A DNA stretch of 64,000 bases, from positions 1-64,000 of the forward strand of contig NZ_LYST01000034.1 of NCBI RefSeq assembly GCF_001693755.1. Reading direction: 5' to 3'. The DNA is from Gilliamella sp. wkB171 (GTDB lineage Bacteria; Pseudomonadota; Gammaproteobacteria; Enterobacterales; Orbaceae). The position numbers and the translations under genes are program-made. The notes beneath the pieces were generated by a model, which was not told the origin of the DNA, did not search any database, and worked only from the letters and a program-made list of their open reading frames with translations. Positions 8,461 to 18,681 of the stretch are shown piece by piece. Numbering within the stretch: position 1 is the first letter of the stretch; every line of letters starts with the position of its first letter.

Positions 8461-8856
8461 ATGCTATCACCGCAAATGTTAACTGAATTATTTTCAGCAC
8501 AACAAAACTGGCAAGATCGTTATCGCCAGTTAATTATACTGTCCAAACAGTTACCCGATTTTCCAGACGAACTCAAAACCGAGCAAAATCTAGTACAAGG
8601 TTGTGAAAATCGAGTATGGTTAACTTGGCAAAAACAAACAGATGGTACATTCATTTTTCAAGGAGAAAGTGAAGGTAGGATTGTAAAAGGGTTATTGGCT
8701 ATATTGATTATATTGGCAAATAATAACACAGCACAGCAAATTAGTAATATTGATTTTCTGGCTGTTTTAAATAAGCTCAAAATTACTGATGAATTAAGCC
8801 CTTCACGTTTACACGGATTAAGCCAATTAATTACTCGGATTCAATCTATAGGTTAA
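8461..8856 (+). CDS. csdE: Sulfur acceptor protein CsdE, SufE-like
   Basis: 131 residues, slightly shorter at the N-terminus than E. coli CsdE. The hallmark VQGCENRVWL contains the acceptor Cys (residue 48). It accepts persulfide sulfur from CsdA and stimulates the desulfurase. It is the last gene of the ubiV-csdA-csdE run and is followed by a strong bidirectional hairpin facing dolP. Confidence 0.92.
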   Translation: MLSPQMLTELFSAQQNWQDRYRQLIILSKQLPDFPDELKTEQNLVQGCENRVWLTWQKQTDGTFIFQGESEGRIVKGLLAILIILANNNTAQQISNIDFLAVLNKLKITDELSPSRLHGLSQLITRIQSIG

Positions 8857-8865
8857 TTGCAATTA

Positions 8866-8889
8866 AAATGGGGAGTTAGTTCCCCATTT
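8866..8889. terminator. Bidirectional terminator between csdE and dolP
   Basis: AAATGGGGA (8866-8874) pairs with TCCCCATTT (8881-8889), 6-base loop, with A and T tracts on either side. It serves two convergent genes. Confidence 0.8.
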
Positions 8890-8903
8890 AATCATCAGAT
8901 AAA

Positions 8904-9482
8904 TTAATTTTCTGGAGAGGTAAAGAGCGTAATTACCTTTTTAACGCCATCAACTTTACTTGCAACGTCAGCAACAGATTTGCCTTCTTGCTCAGTAACA
9001 ATACCGATTACAAAAACTTCTCCGTTTTCGGTCACAACTTTTATTTTACGAGCTTTTGTTTCAGCATTGAAAATTAATTGAGATTTTACTTTGGTAGTGA
9101 TCCACGCGTCATTAGTCATGGTACCTGCATCAACAGGCTCACCAACACGAATTTGATTATAAACTTTTTTTACTCCCTCAACTTCATGGGCTAAGCTATC
9201 AGCTTTTTCAATTTGTTCATTCGTTGCCTGACCAGTTAAAAGAATATTACCATCATAAGCAGTTGTTGCAATGTGGGATCCAATAAATGTGGATGCGTTA
9301 TCTTTTAACTTCATGCCCATACGTGAATTGAGTGTAGTGTCATCAACTTGTGTTCCTGCTGTTCGAGGATCTGAAGCCACTTTAGCAGTAGCACCTGCCC
9401 CTGCGCCAATTACGGCAGCAACACAACCTTGCAACATAAACACACCAAATATTAATATTGCGAATAAAGCAATTTTTCTCAT
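8904..9482 (-). CDS. dolP: Outer-membrane BON-domain lipoprotein DolP (YraP)
   Basis: 192 residues. The lipoprotein signal ends in LQGC (Cys 20). Then come two BON domains: the first around residues 45-115 with ILLTGQATNEQIEKA, the second around 120-190 with VFVIGIVTEQEGKSVADVAS. Length and order match E. coli DolP, a division-site outer-membrane lipoprotein needed for envelope integrity. It is transcribed toward csdE. A GGAGT ribosome site lies just before the ATG. In enterobacteria dolP usually follows diaA (yraO); that neighbour is absent here. Confidence 0.92.
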   Translation of the reverse strand: MRKIALFAILIFGVFMLQGCVAAVIGAGAGATAKVASDPRTAGTQVDDTTLNSRMGMKLKDNASTFIGSHIATTAYDGNILLTGQATNEQIEKADSLAHEVEGVKKVYNQIRVGEPVDAGTMTNDAWITTKVKSQLIFNAETKARKIKVVTENGEVFVIGIVTEQEGKSVADVASKVDGVKKVITLFTSPEN

Positions 9483-9729
9483 GGTGACTCCTTTTTATTT
9501 ATTGCTTAATAGTAATCAAATAGTGATTACTTTGCTTTTATTATGCCTTGTTGATATTGATTTGCAAAATATAATTACCGTAACTTGCAACAATTCTAAG
9601 ATTCATTTCACTCAATTAAAGGGATTTTTAAAATGTATCTAATCCCATTAATTTAAATAACAATTTCTTTTTTTAGCTTAAATCTGCTATCTTTTTATAT
9701 TAAATAATATAAGTAATGATATAAAAAAT

Positions 9730-10428
9730 ATGAATCAAGATATTATCGATTGGTTATATGGATTGTCAGCACCAATGGTTGTATTACATAAAGATAAGGG
9801 TGCCAGTTATACTTCACCATTTTTTTATCCTCAACAAGATTTTGTTGATATGAGCGAAAGTTGGGGGATTGATTCTCGAGAAACTTTACTAAATTGCGTG
9901 TTTGATATGGTCGATGATGGACATGCTTCAACCCTATCTCAATACTATTTTATCTATTCACGATATGCAGAATTTGACTGGTGTAACTATTATAATGAGC
10001 AAACTGACTACCAAAAAGTGTTGCTTGATTTTGTTAAACAAACCTTTCCTATATGTGGTGTAGCTAGCATCCGAAGTTGGGATTATGCACGAATGGCCTA
10101 TATTTTACGTAATGGTATCACAAACAAATATATCACCGAACAAGAAGCATTATGGATTTTATTCAGAATTGGTATTCGTGCCCAATACTATTATAGCTCT
10201 TGGCAACATTATTTCACCAGTTGGTTTATTGGCTATCAGTATTGGATATCACTAAATAATAAAGAAAACTTAGAATTACTACGTTGCGAATTATCCAGAG
10301 CTTCAAACGCACATACCATGACCAATTTATATTCAGACTTACAAGCACCATTTAACCGCTTACCTTGGTTTATTGATTTGGATGATCAACAAAAACCTGA
10401 ATCATTAATGGAGTATCAATGGTCATGA
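9730..10428 (+). CDS. DUF1266 family protein, YbeU/YbeR-like
   Basis: 232 residues, rich in Trp and Tyr, no signal peptide or membrane segment. The central WDYARMAYILRNGITNKYIT and EALWILFRIGIRAQYYYSSW blocks are the DUF1266 signature seen in E. coli YbeR and YbeU (about 235 residues). In E. coli those genes lie beside djlB, djlC and hscC, and here the next two genes are a DjlC-like J-protein and hscC, so context and sequence agree. Its stop overlaps the start region of the J-domain gene (ATGA at 10425-10428). Biochemical role unknown; an Hsp70-linked client or adaptor is plausible. Confidence 0.8.
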   Translation: MNQDIIDWLYGLSAPMVVLHKDKGASYTSPFFYPQQDFVDMSESWGIDSRETLLNCVFDMVDDGHASTLSQYYFIYSRYAEFDWCNYYNEQTDYQKVLLDFVKQTFPICGVASIRSWDYARMAYILRNGITNKYITEQEALWILFRIGIRAQYYYSSWQHYFTSWFIGYQYWISLNNKENLELLRCELSRASNAHTMTNLYSDLQAPFNRLPWFIDLDDQQKPESLMEYQWS

Positions 10429-13109
10429 ATGAAGATATTTGGCATTTATTAGGGATTGTTCCAACAAAAGATATCGCAGTTATTCGTCAAGCATATCGAA
10501 CTAAGTTACCTGATTATCATCCTGAAAGGGATCCTGAGGGGTTTAAAGCGTTACGTCAAGCCTATGACAATGCAATACTGTATGCACAATCTACCGAAAC
10601 AGTAATTGATCAACCACAAGCAGAATCTGAAGTAAAACCCAACGATCCTGTAAGTGACGAACAAATTCAGGCCAATGAAATTTGTGCTGCTTATCAAGCG
10701 CTATTAAACGATCCTAACCGTTGTTACAAAATTGATGAGTGGCAAAAATTTATTGGTTCATTTTATGATTATCCAATGGCGGTAATAGATATCGTCAAAT
10801 GGCAATTGCTAGAAATAAGTTATGAAACTACCAATATATCACAATCATGTGTTAACTTATTAGCCGAAAATTTGCGTTGGCGACAACAACTCATCACCCA
10901 ATATCCCGATCAATATGAACACTACAACAATTTTTTAAAATATCTTGAGGGTGGGGATTTTTTTGATTACACCGCCTTACCCACAACGAATAAGCAAATA
11001 CAAAATGTCACAATTGACTATGTGTATAATGCCAAATGGACATATTGGGAGCAACGTTCAGCTGACCTTTATGCCTATTTACAACAAGATACTGTTATTT
11101 ATTTGCCTGATGATAAAACATTGATGCTTGCTTTAAGCTACTGGCATTGTGTGGCTGAATTAGAAAATCAAGCAATTTTAGACTATGCGCTATCAGCAAT
11201 AACACAACCAGATCAAGCCGAACATCTGATTATTGAATGGAAATATATTGCGGCAAATCAATATACTTTACTCAATAATAAACAGCAGGCTTTACAAGCT
11301 TGGATTGATCTTTACCATTCAGGGCATTATGTAGAAAAAGCAGAAAGTTGGATTGCGGGTTGGTGTGCATATTATGCTAGTAATTACTTACCATTATTAT
11401 TTGTTGCGCTTAATGACTCTTACTGCCTTGAAGTAGATAAAACTGACAATTATCTATTTACCATTCCACAATTTACACCAACCACCATCGCTCGATTAGC
11501 CAAAATTGATCCGAGCGAATATAACACTGAGATTGCGGATTTTATTAATTGGGCTTTAAGTACAAACTGGAATTACCGACAAATATTATTAATGTTATTA
11601 CATGATGATGGTAACAATCGCTTATTCCGTTTATATCGTCATGCCATCATGTTACGTCACGGTAACGAAACATTGTTACAACAAATTTTAGATGAACAGA
11701 GCGATGATCCATTTGAACAATTTATTCTGACTAATTTAAAGCGACAAGCTAAACAACATTTAGCATGGCTATCAAGGCTTACACCAGTAAAAGAGTTCAA
11801 AGCTTGGCTATATGATAATAATGAAAACTTACCTATTCCGGCTAGATTCGATCCAGATGAAAATGGTGATCAGTTTTTATATAGCCGATTGTTCCTTGAT
11901 AGGTTCGATCATTTACCTGACATCGCAATATTACATCTTTATAAAAATCTAAACTACACGCATATGGAGATGTATGACTGGGTTGTATATTTTAAATTTC
12001 AAAAAATTTATCAATTACCCTCACCACCCAATGACAACACAATATTTTACAACGAAAATAAATATTGGCAGTGGTATCGTGAATGTATCTTGGCGCTAGC
12101 CATTGTTAACTCGCCTTTTAAAACCGCTCAATACCTGCAACAACACAGTAATACCTTTAATTTATCGAATAATAATGAACTTAAACCCATTATAGATATT
12201 TTTAAAAATCCTAAATGGCAAACAAGCGATGAATTATACTGTCTGATTAATAATGATAATAAATTGATTAATAGTATGTTAATCAGTTATCCAGATTCGA
12301 TAGAGTCTTTTATTGATGACCCAAACAGCGTTGATTTTGATGATATTGAACAAAAATTAGCGCACTCATGGCATGCTAAATTAAAAAATGGCAATCGAAT
12401 TTATTTAATGTTTTTATATAAAATTGTCTTAAATAAACCTTCGCAAGCTAAACAGCTAGATCAAATACTAAAAAACTTTGCTGGTGATGATAAAGCATTA
12501 ATCAAATTAGCAACTAATTTAAATAAAGATAGGGGTTTACCCTATTTAAATAACTTCAAACAAAACGCCAGCCATTACCAACCAGCTCAATTGATACAGT
12601 CAATGATTGCACTTTTATCTCAAAAATATGGTATATGTTCAGAAACTGAACTTGAAAAATTAGAAGAGCTAAAAGATAACACAGATAATGATTTGATACT
12701 GCGACTTTGTGCCACACTACTTTTAGCCCAAAATAACCAAAAACAAGCGTATTTAAACTCGTTATCGCTGCCTAAAAATGAATGGACGCAATTTTGGCGT
12801 TGGAATGGACGTACTGACCTATCAGGATTTGTTAAACAATCATTTGTTAGTTTGATTATCATTGCTTACGGTAAGATATTTATTGATATATATAATCAAA
12901 CGCCAAATATATTTTATGTACTCCTGACTATATCTTATATTTTTGCCGGAATAAATATCGTGTTTGCCATAAAACGACGTCTGAATGATAGCTATCAAGG
13001 ACAAAAATACTTTTTTAGTATAGGCACATTTTTGTTAATCTTTTTACTGTATCCTTGTTATCAGCCTAGTTTAAAACAGATCAATCGTTTTGGTCCGCCT
13101 TTAGAATAA
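10425..13109 (+). CDS. Large DjlB/DjlC-like J-domain membrane protein
   Basis: About 894 residues. N-terminal J domain (residues 1-55, DIWHLLGIVPTKDIAVIRQA) with HPE at 32-34 in place of the canonical HPD; the HPE form is also seen in E. coli DjlB/DjlC. A long helical Trp/Tyr-rich middle follows, then about three hydrophobic segments in the last 90 residues (from roughly VSLIIIAYGKIFIDIY on), so the protein is probably anchored in the inner membrane by its C-terminus. E. coli DjlB/DjlC are only about 480 residues, so this is nearly double. Starts at 10419 and 10425 are both possible; the second gives a 4-base overlap with the DUF1266 gene. Likely partner: HscC, encoded convergently downstream. 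Confidence 0.82.
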   Translation: MNEDIWHLLGIVPTKDIAVIRQAYRTKLPDYHPERDPEGFKALRQAYDNAILYAQSTETVIDQPQAESEVKPNDPVSDEQIQANEICAAYQALLNDPNRCYKIDEWQKFIGSFYDYPMAVIDIVKWQLLEISYETTNISQSCVNLLAENLRWRQQLITQYPDQYEHYNNFLKYLEGGDFFDYTALPTTNKQIQNVTIDYVYNAKWTYWEQRSADLYAYLQQDTVIYLPDDKTLMLALSYWHCVAELENQAILDYALSAITQPDQAEHLIIEWKYIAANQYTLLNNKQQALQAWIDLYHSGHYVEKAESWIAGWCAYYASNYLPLLFVALNDSYCLEVDKTDNYLFTIPQFTPTTIARLAKIDPSEYNTEIADFINWALSTNWNYRQILLMLLHDDGNNRLFRLYRHAIMLRHGNETLLQQILDEQSDDPFEQFILTNLKRQAKQHLAWLSRLTPVKEFKAWLYDNNENLPIPARFDPDENGDQFLYSRLFLDRFDHLPDIAILHLYKNLNYTHMEMYDWVVYFKFQKIYQLPSPPNDNTIFYNENKYWQWYRECILALAIVNSPFKTAQYLQQHSNTFNLSNNNELKPIIDIFKNPKWQTSDELYCLINNDNKLINSMLISYPDSIESFIDDPNSVDFDDIEQKLAHSWHAKLKNGNRIYLMFLYKIVLNKPSQAKQLDQILKNFAGDDKALIKLATNLNKDRGLPYLNNFKQNASHYQPAQLIQSMIALLSQKYGICSETELEKLEELKDNTDNDLILRLCATLLLAQNNQKQAYLNSLSLPKNEWTQFWRWNGRTDLSGFVKQSFVSLIIIAYGKIFIDIYNQTPNIFYVLLTISYIFAGINIVFAIKRRLNDSYQGQKYFFSIGTFLLIFLLYPCYQPSLKQINRFGPPLE

Positions 13110-13131
13110 GGCAAAAGTAATTAGCCAAACG

Positions 13132-13164
13132 CCCCCTTTTTTAAATCAACAAAATAAAAGGGGG
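13132..13164. terminator. Hairpin between the convergent J-protein and hscC genes
   Basis: CCCCCTTTT (13132-13140) pairs with AAAAGGGGG (13156-13164). It is placed between two convergent stops, so it probably acts on both transcripts, although the tails are not classic U runs. Confidence 0.5.
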
Positions 13165-13200
13165 GGAATTAAACGTTCATCAAATCATGCAGCTAAGCGA

Positions 13201-14871
13201 TTACCTACCTAACTCGTTTAATTGTGACTCAATTTCAACGCGCATCTGATTTATTTCATCTAAATTTTGTTGATTTAATACCGTTAAAAAATCTTCAATA
13301 TAAGATCCAATCAACAGTCGTTCATCGCCTAGTGATTGCGCCCACGCACGTTCTAATCTTGCCAATAAAGTACGATTTGGCATTTCATCACGTGGATGTA
13401 TTTTTAACGCTGTTAACCGCTCATGGCTTTCCTGTTTTTGCTTATCGGTTAATCCAATTGGGCTTTGATCGATCACTTTACCATATTGTTCACCGGTCTC
13501 AAGTAGAACGACGTCAACTTCTAATAATCCATTTAAATCATAGCTAAAACGAACATCAACACCCTGTGTTTTTTCCATCGGTGTAAGTGGTATTTCAAAC
13601 TCATCAATCAACACATTATTTTCTACGCGAGGATTTTCGCCTTGATAAACCGAAATGCAGATCGCTTTTTGCTGTGGTTGCGTTGAATAAAACGTTTTTA
13701 CCTTAGATGTTGGCACAATAGTGTTACGTTCAATGATAGGTGAAAACAAGCCACTTACCTTACCTGAACAACTTTCAATACCAAGTGTATAAGGACAGAC
13801 ATCAGTTAATATTACCTCTTCTACATCTTGATTGCGCAAACGGCAAGCCGCTTGTACCGCCGCACCTTGTGCCACAATCGTAGTCGGATTGATGTGACGA
13901 TAAGGTAATTTACCAAAAAGTTTAGTCACCAATTCACGTACTACACCTAGCTGTGATGATCCCCCCACTAATACGATATGTTCAAGTTGAGCTGGTTTTA
14001 AACGCGCATCACTTAAGGCTTGTTCAACTGGCGCTCGCAAACGATTAAGCAGTGGTAACCAAATCACTTTAGCTCGACTTTCATTAAGTTCAAATTGCCA
14101 CTCTTTATCTTGCCAAAACCAAGTTAAATATTGCATTTGTTCACCATTTAACTTGCATTTGACTTGTTCAGCTAAATCTAATAATCGAGCATAATCATCA
14201 ACAGCAATATCTTGTTGTTTAAGCTTCCATTCACTTAAACAAGCTTGAACAATTTCATGGGTAAAATCTTCACCACCTAAATAGTTATCACCCGCTGACG
14301 CGTGAACTTCAATAATGGGTAATGCATATTCAAGCACTGTTACATCAAAGGTCCCGCCACCTAAATCAAATACTAACGTATTACCTGATTGTTCTTCATG
14401 TAATCCATAGGCCATGGCAGCAGCGGTTGGTTCATTAATCAAACGAACTGCGTTTAAACCGGCTAACTCGGCAGCAAAACGAGTCTGCTTTCGTTGTTCA
14501 TCATTAAAATAAGCCGGAACAGAAATAACGACATCACGAATTTCTTGTTGCAAAAATGCTTCGGCATCGGCTTTTAACGATTTTAAAACTAATGCTGAAA
14601 GTTCTGTTGGGGTGAATTTTTTACCCGCAAGCTCATAAATTTTATTTGAACCTAAAAATCGTTTAAATGCGGCAGCACTTTTATCAGGATGAGTCGTTAA
14701 ACGAGACAACGCTGCACGACCAACTAAAATAGAATCATCTTCATCAATACTTATCACAGAAGGTGTTACAACTTCACCGATAGCATTGGGAATCAACGTT
14801 GGCTTACCTTCTTGCCAGACACAAATTAAACTGTTTGTCGTACCTAAATCAATACCAATTGGAGGATTCAT
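13201..14871 (-). CDS. hscC: Hsp70 family chaperone HscC
   Basis: 556 residues, the E. coli HscC length, shorter than DnaK (637 in this window). It has the Hsp70 phosphate-binding signature GIDLGTTNS near the start, NEPTAAAMAYG, the [10 protein letters not shown] loop and LVGGSSQLGVV, followed by a shortened substrate-binding domain. HscC is a specialised Hsp70 that works with DjlB/DjlC-type J-proteins; one is encoded convergently next to it. Unlike dnaK, no sigma-32-like promoter is obvious upstream. Located in the cytoplasm, with the J-protein tethering it to the membrane by inference. Confidence 0.92.
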   Translation of the reverse strand: MNPPIGIDLGTTNSLICVWQEGKPTLIPNAIGEVVTPSVISIDEDDSILVGRAALSRLTTHPDKSAAAFKRFLGSNKIYELAGKKFTPTELSALVLKSLKADAEAFLQQEIRDVVISVPAYFNDEQRKQTRFAAELAGLNAVRLINEPTAAAMAYGLHEEQSGNTLVFDLGGGTFDVTVLEYALPIIEVHASAGDNYLGGEDFTHEIVQACLSEWKLKQQDIAVDDYARLLDLAEQVKCKLNGEQMQYLTWFWQDKEWQFELNESRAKVIWLPLLNRLRAPVEQALSDARLKPAQLEHIVLVGGSSQLGVVRELVTKLFGKLPYRHINPTTIVAQGAAVQAACRLRNQDVEEVILTDVCPYTLGIESCSGKVSGLFSPIIERNTIVPTSKVKTFYSTQPQQKAICISVYQGENPRVENNVLIDEFEIPLTPMEKTQGVDVRFSYDLNGLLEVDVVLLETGEQYGKVIDQSPIGLTDKQKQESHERLTALKIHPRDEMPNRTLLARLERAWAQSLGDERLLIGSYIEDFLTVLNQQNLDEINQMRVEIESQLNELGR

Positions 14872-15096
14872 ACACTTTTTAAATAAAATAATAATTTGTT
14901 ATGCTCGAATTATATACTAGTGCTAGCCTAAATTGCAAAGCAAATAACACATTGAAATATCAATAAAAAATATAATTTTCAGCAAGTTTTAACAATTCAA
15001 TTAATAAATACAGTGAACAATCAATTTAAATATCAGCCTTGTGATAAAGCTTATTTAATTTAGATCGAATACTCTTAATTTTTATATTCACTGAGA

Positions 15097-16449
15097 TTAC
15101 TTTGAGGTGATATCTTTATCATCAATTGTAGTAATTTGACTAACAAGTTTACCTTGTTTTAACCTGGTAATAATGAAATCACCAACGGTAACTTGTGCAG
15201 CACAGCCAACTACCGCATTATCAACCGTTGTGGTCACTGAATAACCTCTTTCTAATGTGGCAAGTGGACTAACACTATTAAGCTGTGAGGTTTGTAAGGC
15301 AAATTGATGTTGTGATTGAGTAAATTTTTGCTCAATCAGATGGATTATTTGTTGCTGACGTTGATTAATTGTCAGCTGTAAAGCGCTTATCGTATTTTGC
15401 GGAGAGAGACGTAACAATCTTTTATCTAAATAATTATAGAGATTTGTTTGTCGAAGCAAATATTGCTGAATATTGTCATATAAGGCATGACGATAAGTTA
15501 ATAACACATTTAACTGTTTGGCTAACTTTGCTTGCGGATGTTGAGTTTGTAATCGATGATACCCTTTATTTAACATTTCACGACATCTTGTTAAATAGTA
15601 ATCAATAGCCATAGATAAATACTGTTCTTGAATCTGTAGCCGCTTTATTTGATCTAAGCTATCTTGGCTAACTAATTCAGCAGCAGCCGAAGGCGTAGCA
15701 GCTCGAACATCAGCGACAAAATCAGCAATGGTAAAATCAATTTCATGCCCAACTGCGCTGACAATCGGCAAACGGCTGGCAAAAATCGCTCTTGCTACGA
15801 CCTCTTCATTAAAAGACCAAAGATCCTCTAACGATCCCCCTCCACGACCAACAATTAATACATCACATTCTTGCCGAATATTGGCAATTTCAATCATTCG
15901 AGCAATCTGCGCGGCAGCCTCAGTACCTTGTACTTGTGTTGGATAAATAATTAAATGCAAACTTGGATCTCGGCGCTTTAATATCTGACAAATATCATGT
16001 AGTGCTGCACCGGTTGATGAAGTAATAATACCTACTGTTCGAATATTATCCGGTAAGGTTTTTTTATAAATAGCATCAAATAGCCCCTCGTCGGATAGCT
16101 TTTGCTTTAACTGTTCAAATTTTTGTTGTAATAAACCTGCACCTGCTGGTTGTAGCTTATCAATCACAAGTTGATATTCACCGCGTGCTTCATAAAGTGT
16201 GACAGTTGCTCGAACTAAAACTTGCTGGCCATTTTGTGGAGTAAAGCCCGTTCGAAAATTACTATTACGAAACATAGCACATCGCACTTGAGCTGCATCA
16301 TCTTTTAGCGTGAAGTACCAATGACCTGATGATGGGCGAGAAAAATTAGAAATCTCACCCACTAACCAAATCTGGCCAATAGCATCTGAAAGTACATCTT
16401 TTACCATTTGATTAAGATCTTTAACTGATAAAATTGAACTACTTTGCAT
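15097..16449 (-). CDS. xseA: Exodeoxyribonuclease VII large subunit
   Basis: 450 residues. An N-terminal OB-fold domain (residues 1-105, IWLVGEISNFSRPSSGHWYF) is followed by the catalytic core with VGIITSSTGAALHD, VGRGGGSLEDLWSFN and SAVGHEIDFTIADFVADVRA, then a long coiled-coil C-terminus and a final GYSVTT segment. With XseB it degrades single-stranded DNA to oligonucleotides. xthA lies directly upstream on the same strand, 31 bases away, so the two may be co-transcribed as a repair pair. Confidence 0.95.
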   Translation of the reverse strand: MQSSSILSVKDLNQMVKDVLSDAIGQIWLVGEISNFSRPSSGHWYFTLKDDAAQVRCAMFRNSNFRTGFTPQNGQQVLVRATVTLYEARGEYQLVIDKLQPAGAGLLQQKFEQLKQKLSDEGLFDAIYKKTLPDNIRTVGIITSSTGAALHDICQILKRRDPSLHLIIYPTQVQGTEAAAQIARMIEIANIRQECDVLIVGRGGGSLEDLWSFNEEVVARAIFASRLPIVSAVGHEIDFTIADFVADVRAATPSAAAELVSQDSLDQIKRLQIQEQYLSMAIDYYLTRCREMLNKGYHRLQTQHPQAKLAKQLNVLLTYRHALYDNIQQYLLRQTNLYNYLDKRLLRLSPQNTISALQLTINQRQQQIIHLIEQKFTQSQHQFALQTSQLNSVSPLATLERGYSVTTTVDNAVVGCAAQVTVGDFIITRLKQGKLVSQITTIDDKDITSK

Positions 16450-16480
16450 GCTATTATCCTTACTAAATAGGTGTATAAAC

Positions 16481-17287
16481 TTAAACTAAATCAAACTCTG
16501 CCCAAATTGGCGCATGATCAGACGGCTTTTCCATTGCCCGAATTTCATAATCAATACCTGTTTGCTGACAATGAGATAATAGTTTTGGACTGGCTAATAT
16601 TAAATCAATTCGAAGCCCAGTACCGGTATCAAAGCCTTTGGAACGATAATCAAACCAAGAATATTCTTGTTTTGTTCGATGTTCATTGCGATAAGTATCC
16701 GTAAAGCCAAGCGACATTAAATTGTTCATCCAATCTCGCTCTTCAGGTAAAAACGAACATTTACCAGTACGTAGCCAACGTTTACGACTATCGTCTGATA
16801 TACCAATATCAATATCAGTTGGACAAATATTCATATCGCCCATAATTAAACATAGCTGTTCACTTAATTGTTGCTGTTTTAGGTAATTAATCAGATCCTG
16901 ATAGAACTTACGTTTTGCTGGATACTTGATTTCATGATGTAAACTCTCGCCTTGAGGAAAATAACCATTAATCACCGTTAAATTACCTTCATTGGTGGGT
17001 AACTGTGCCATGATTAAACGACATTGGGCATCTTGTTCATCGGTTGGAAAGCCACATTGTACTGATATAGGCTGTTGCTTGGTTAAAAGTGCAACACCAT
17101 AGTGCCCTTTCTGCCCATGATAATGTAAGTGATAACCAAATTGGGCTAACTCTTCAACCGGAAACTGATCATTATGGACTTTCGTTTCTTGTAAACCAAT
17201 TATATCAGGCTGATGGGTATCAATAATCGCAGCGAGTTGATGAATTCTGGCGCGAAGACTATTAATATTAAATGAGATAACTTTCAT
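16481..17287 (-). CDS. xthA: Exodeoxyribonuclease III
   Basis: 268 residues, identical in length to E. coli XthA. The endonuclease/exonuclease/phosphatase fold motifs are present: [17 protein letters not shown] with the metal-binding Glu, [20 protein letters not shown], and the C-terminal catalytic [10 protein letters not shown]. It is the main AP endonuclease in base-excision repair. It is divergent from tyrA across a 114-base gap and runs into xseA on the same strand. Confidence 0.95.
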   Translation of the reverse strand: MKVISFNINSLRARIHQLAAIIDTHQPDIIGLQETKVHNDQFPVEELAQFGYHLHYHGQKGHYGVALLTKQQPISVQCGFPTDEQDAQCRLIMAQLPTNEGNLTVINGYFPQGESLHHEIKYPAKRKFYQDLINYLKQQQLSEQLCLIMGDMNICPTDIDIGISDDSRKRWLRTGKCSFLPEERDWMNNLMSLGFTDTYRNEHRTKQEYSWFDYRSKGFDTGTGLRIDLILASPKLLSHCQQTGIDYEIRAMEKPSDHAPIWAEFDLV

Positions 17288-17320
17288 AATAAATTTATTA
17301 TACTGGAATTAACGTTGTCA

Positions 17321-17351
17321 TTGACTCATGCTACCAAAAATACGTTATACT
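17321..17351 (+). promoter_or_regulatory. Putative sigma-70 promoter of tyrA
   Basis: TTGACT (17321-17326) and TATACT (17346-17351) with a 19-base spacer (18 if TTATAC is taken as -10), about 50 bases before the tyrA ATG. I see no clear TyrR box. Confidence 0.4.
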
Positions 17352-17401
17352 GTTAAGCTATTACAGTAAAAGCTTCAATTTGTGCTAAAGGAATCCCATC
17401 T

Positions 17402-18523
17402 ATGTCAACGGAATTACTCACACTACGCGATAAAATTGATGAAGTTGATAAAGCAATTTTATCGTTAATTAATCAGCGATTAGCGCTAGTTGCCGAAGTT
17501 GGCAAAGTAAAAAGTAAACATGGTATTCCAATATATGATCCAAAACGTGAAGCTGAAATGTTAACAAAAAGACGACAAGAGGCACAAAATATAGGTGTAT
17601 CCGCCTCTTTAATAGAAGATATTTTACGTCGGTTAATGCGTGAATCCTATATCAGTGAAAACGACAAAGGTTTTAAAAAAGTTTACAACGGCAAAGGCTC
17701 GATTGTCATCATTGGTGGTAATGGTCAAATGGGAAGACTATTTGCCAAACTATTTACCCTATCAGGTTATGAAGTTAAAACCTTAGGTTCAAAAACCATG
17801 CATCAAGCTGCTGAAGTTGTCGCTGATGCCGCTGTAGTAATAGTTACGGTTCCTATCAATAAAACGTGTGATATTATTCATCAATTACCACCATTACCTA
17901 AAGATTGTATTTTAACTGATTTCACGTCTATAAAAGCCAAACCATTACAAGCCATGCTTGATAAACATTCAGGGCCAGTAGTTGGATTACACCCAATGTT
18001 TGGTCCAGATGTCCCCAATCTTGCCAAACAAATTATTGTTTATTGCCAAGGTCGTTATCCAGAAAAATACCAATGGCTTATCGAACAAATGCGAATTTGG
18101 GGTGCTAACTTATGCGCAATTGACGCTAAAGAACATGATAAATGCATGTCGTTTATTCAAGCTTTACGCCATTTCACCTCTTTTTCATATGGCGTTAATC
18201 TACAACGTGAACAAGCCGATTTGGAGCAGCTTATTGCTCTATCATCGCCGATTTATCGATTAGAACTCATGATGGTCGGTCGTTTATTTGCTCAAGATCC
18301 AGAGCTCTATGCCGATATCATCATGGCATCAGATGATAATATTGAACTAATCAAACGCTATTATGAATGTTTTGGCCAAATGGTGAAATTAATTGAACAA
18401 AGAGATAAGACTAAATTTGTTGAAAATTTTAATGAAGTCACCAAATGGTTTGGTCCTTATGCCGAGCGATTTATAAAAGAGAGCCAAGTTTTATTAAAAT
18501 TTGCCAATGATAATCGAGATTAA
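17402..18523 (+). CDS. tyrA: Bifunctional chorismate mutase / prephenate dehydrogenase
   Basis: 373 residues, the E. coli TyrA length. The AroQ-type chorismate mutase domain occupies residues 1-90 ([20 protein letters not shown]). The NAD-dependent prephenate dehydrogenase follows, with dinucleotide fold [17 protein letters not shown] near residue 103 and [10 protein letters not shown] near 198. It converts chorismate via prephenate to 4-hydroxyphenylpyruvate for tyrosine synthesis. Monocistronic here; the usual neighbours aroF or pheA are not in the window. Confidence 0.96.
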   Translation: MSTELLTLRDKIDEVDKAILSLINQRLALVAEVGKVKSKHGIPIYDPKREAEMLTKRRQEAQNIGVSASLIEDILRRLMRESYISENDKGFKKVYNGKGSIVIIGGNGQMGRLFAKLFTLSGYEVKTLGSKTMHQAAEVVADAAVVIVTVPINKTCDIIHQLPPLPKDCILTDFTSIKAKPLQAMLDKHSGPVVGLHPMFGPDVPNLAKQIIVYCQGRYPEKYQWLIEQMRIWGANLCAIDAKEHDKCMSFIQALRHFTSFSYGVNLQREQADLEQLIALSSPIYRLELMMVGRLFAQDPELYADIIMASDDNIELIKRYYECFGQMVKLIEQRDKTKFVENFNEVTKWFGPYAERFIKESQVLLKFANDNRD

Positions 18524-18681
18524 AATTACAATTAACATTCAGTAAAATTTAAATATTTTACGATAAATTAGTCATTAATTGCGCCTTATTGGCGTGTGAT
18601 TATTAATTATTAATGTTTAATAATAAAAATTACTCATTATAAATGGGTAAATCAAAAATACTTTTGTGTGAGGGAATAAAC

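Noticed and set aside
9271..9642. Plus-strand frame opposite dolP
   Set aside because: Antisense to a clear lipoprotein gene, with composition of a shadow frame.
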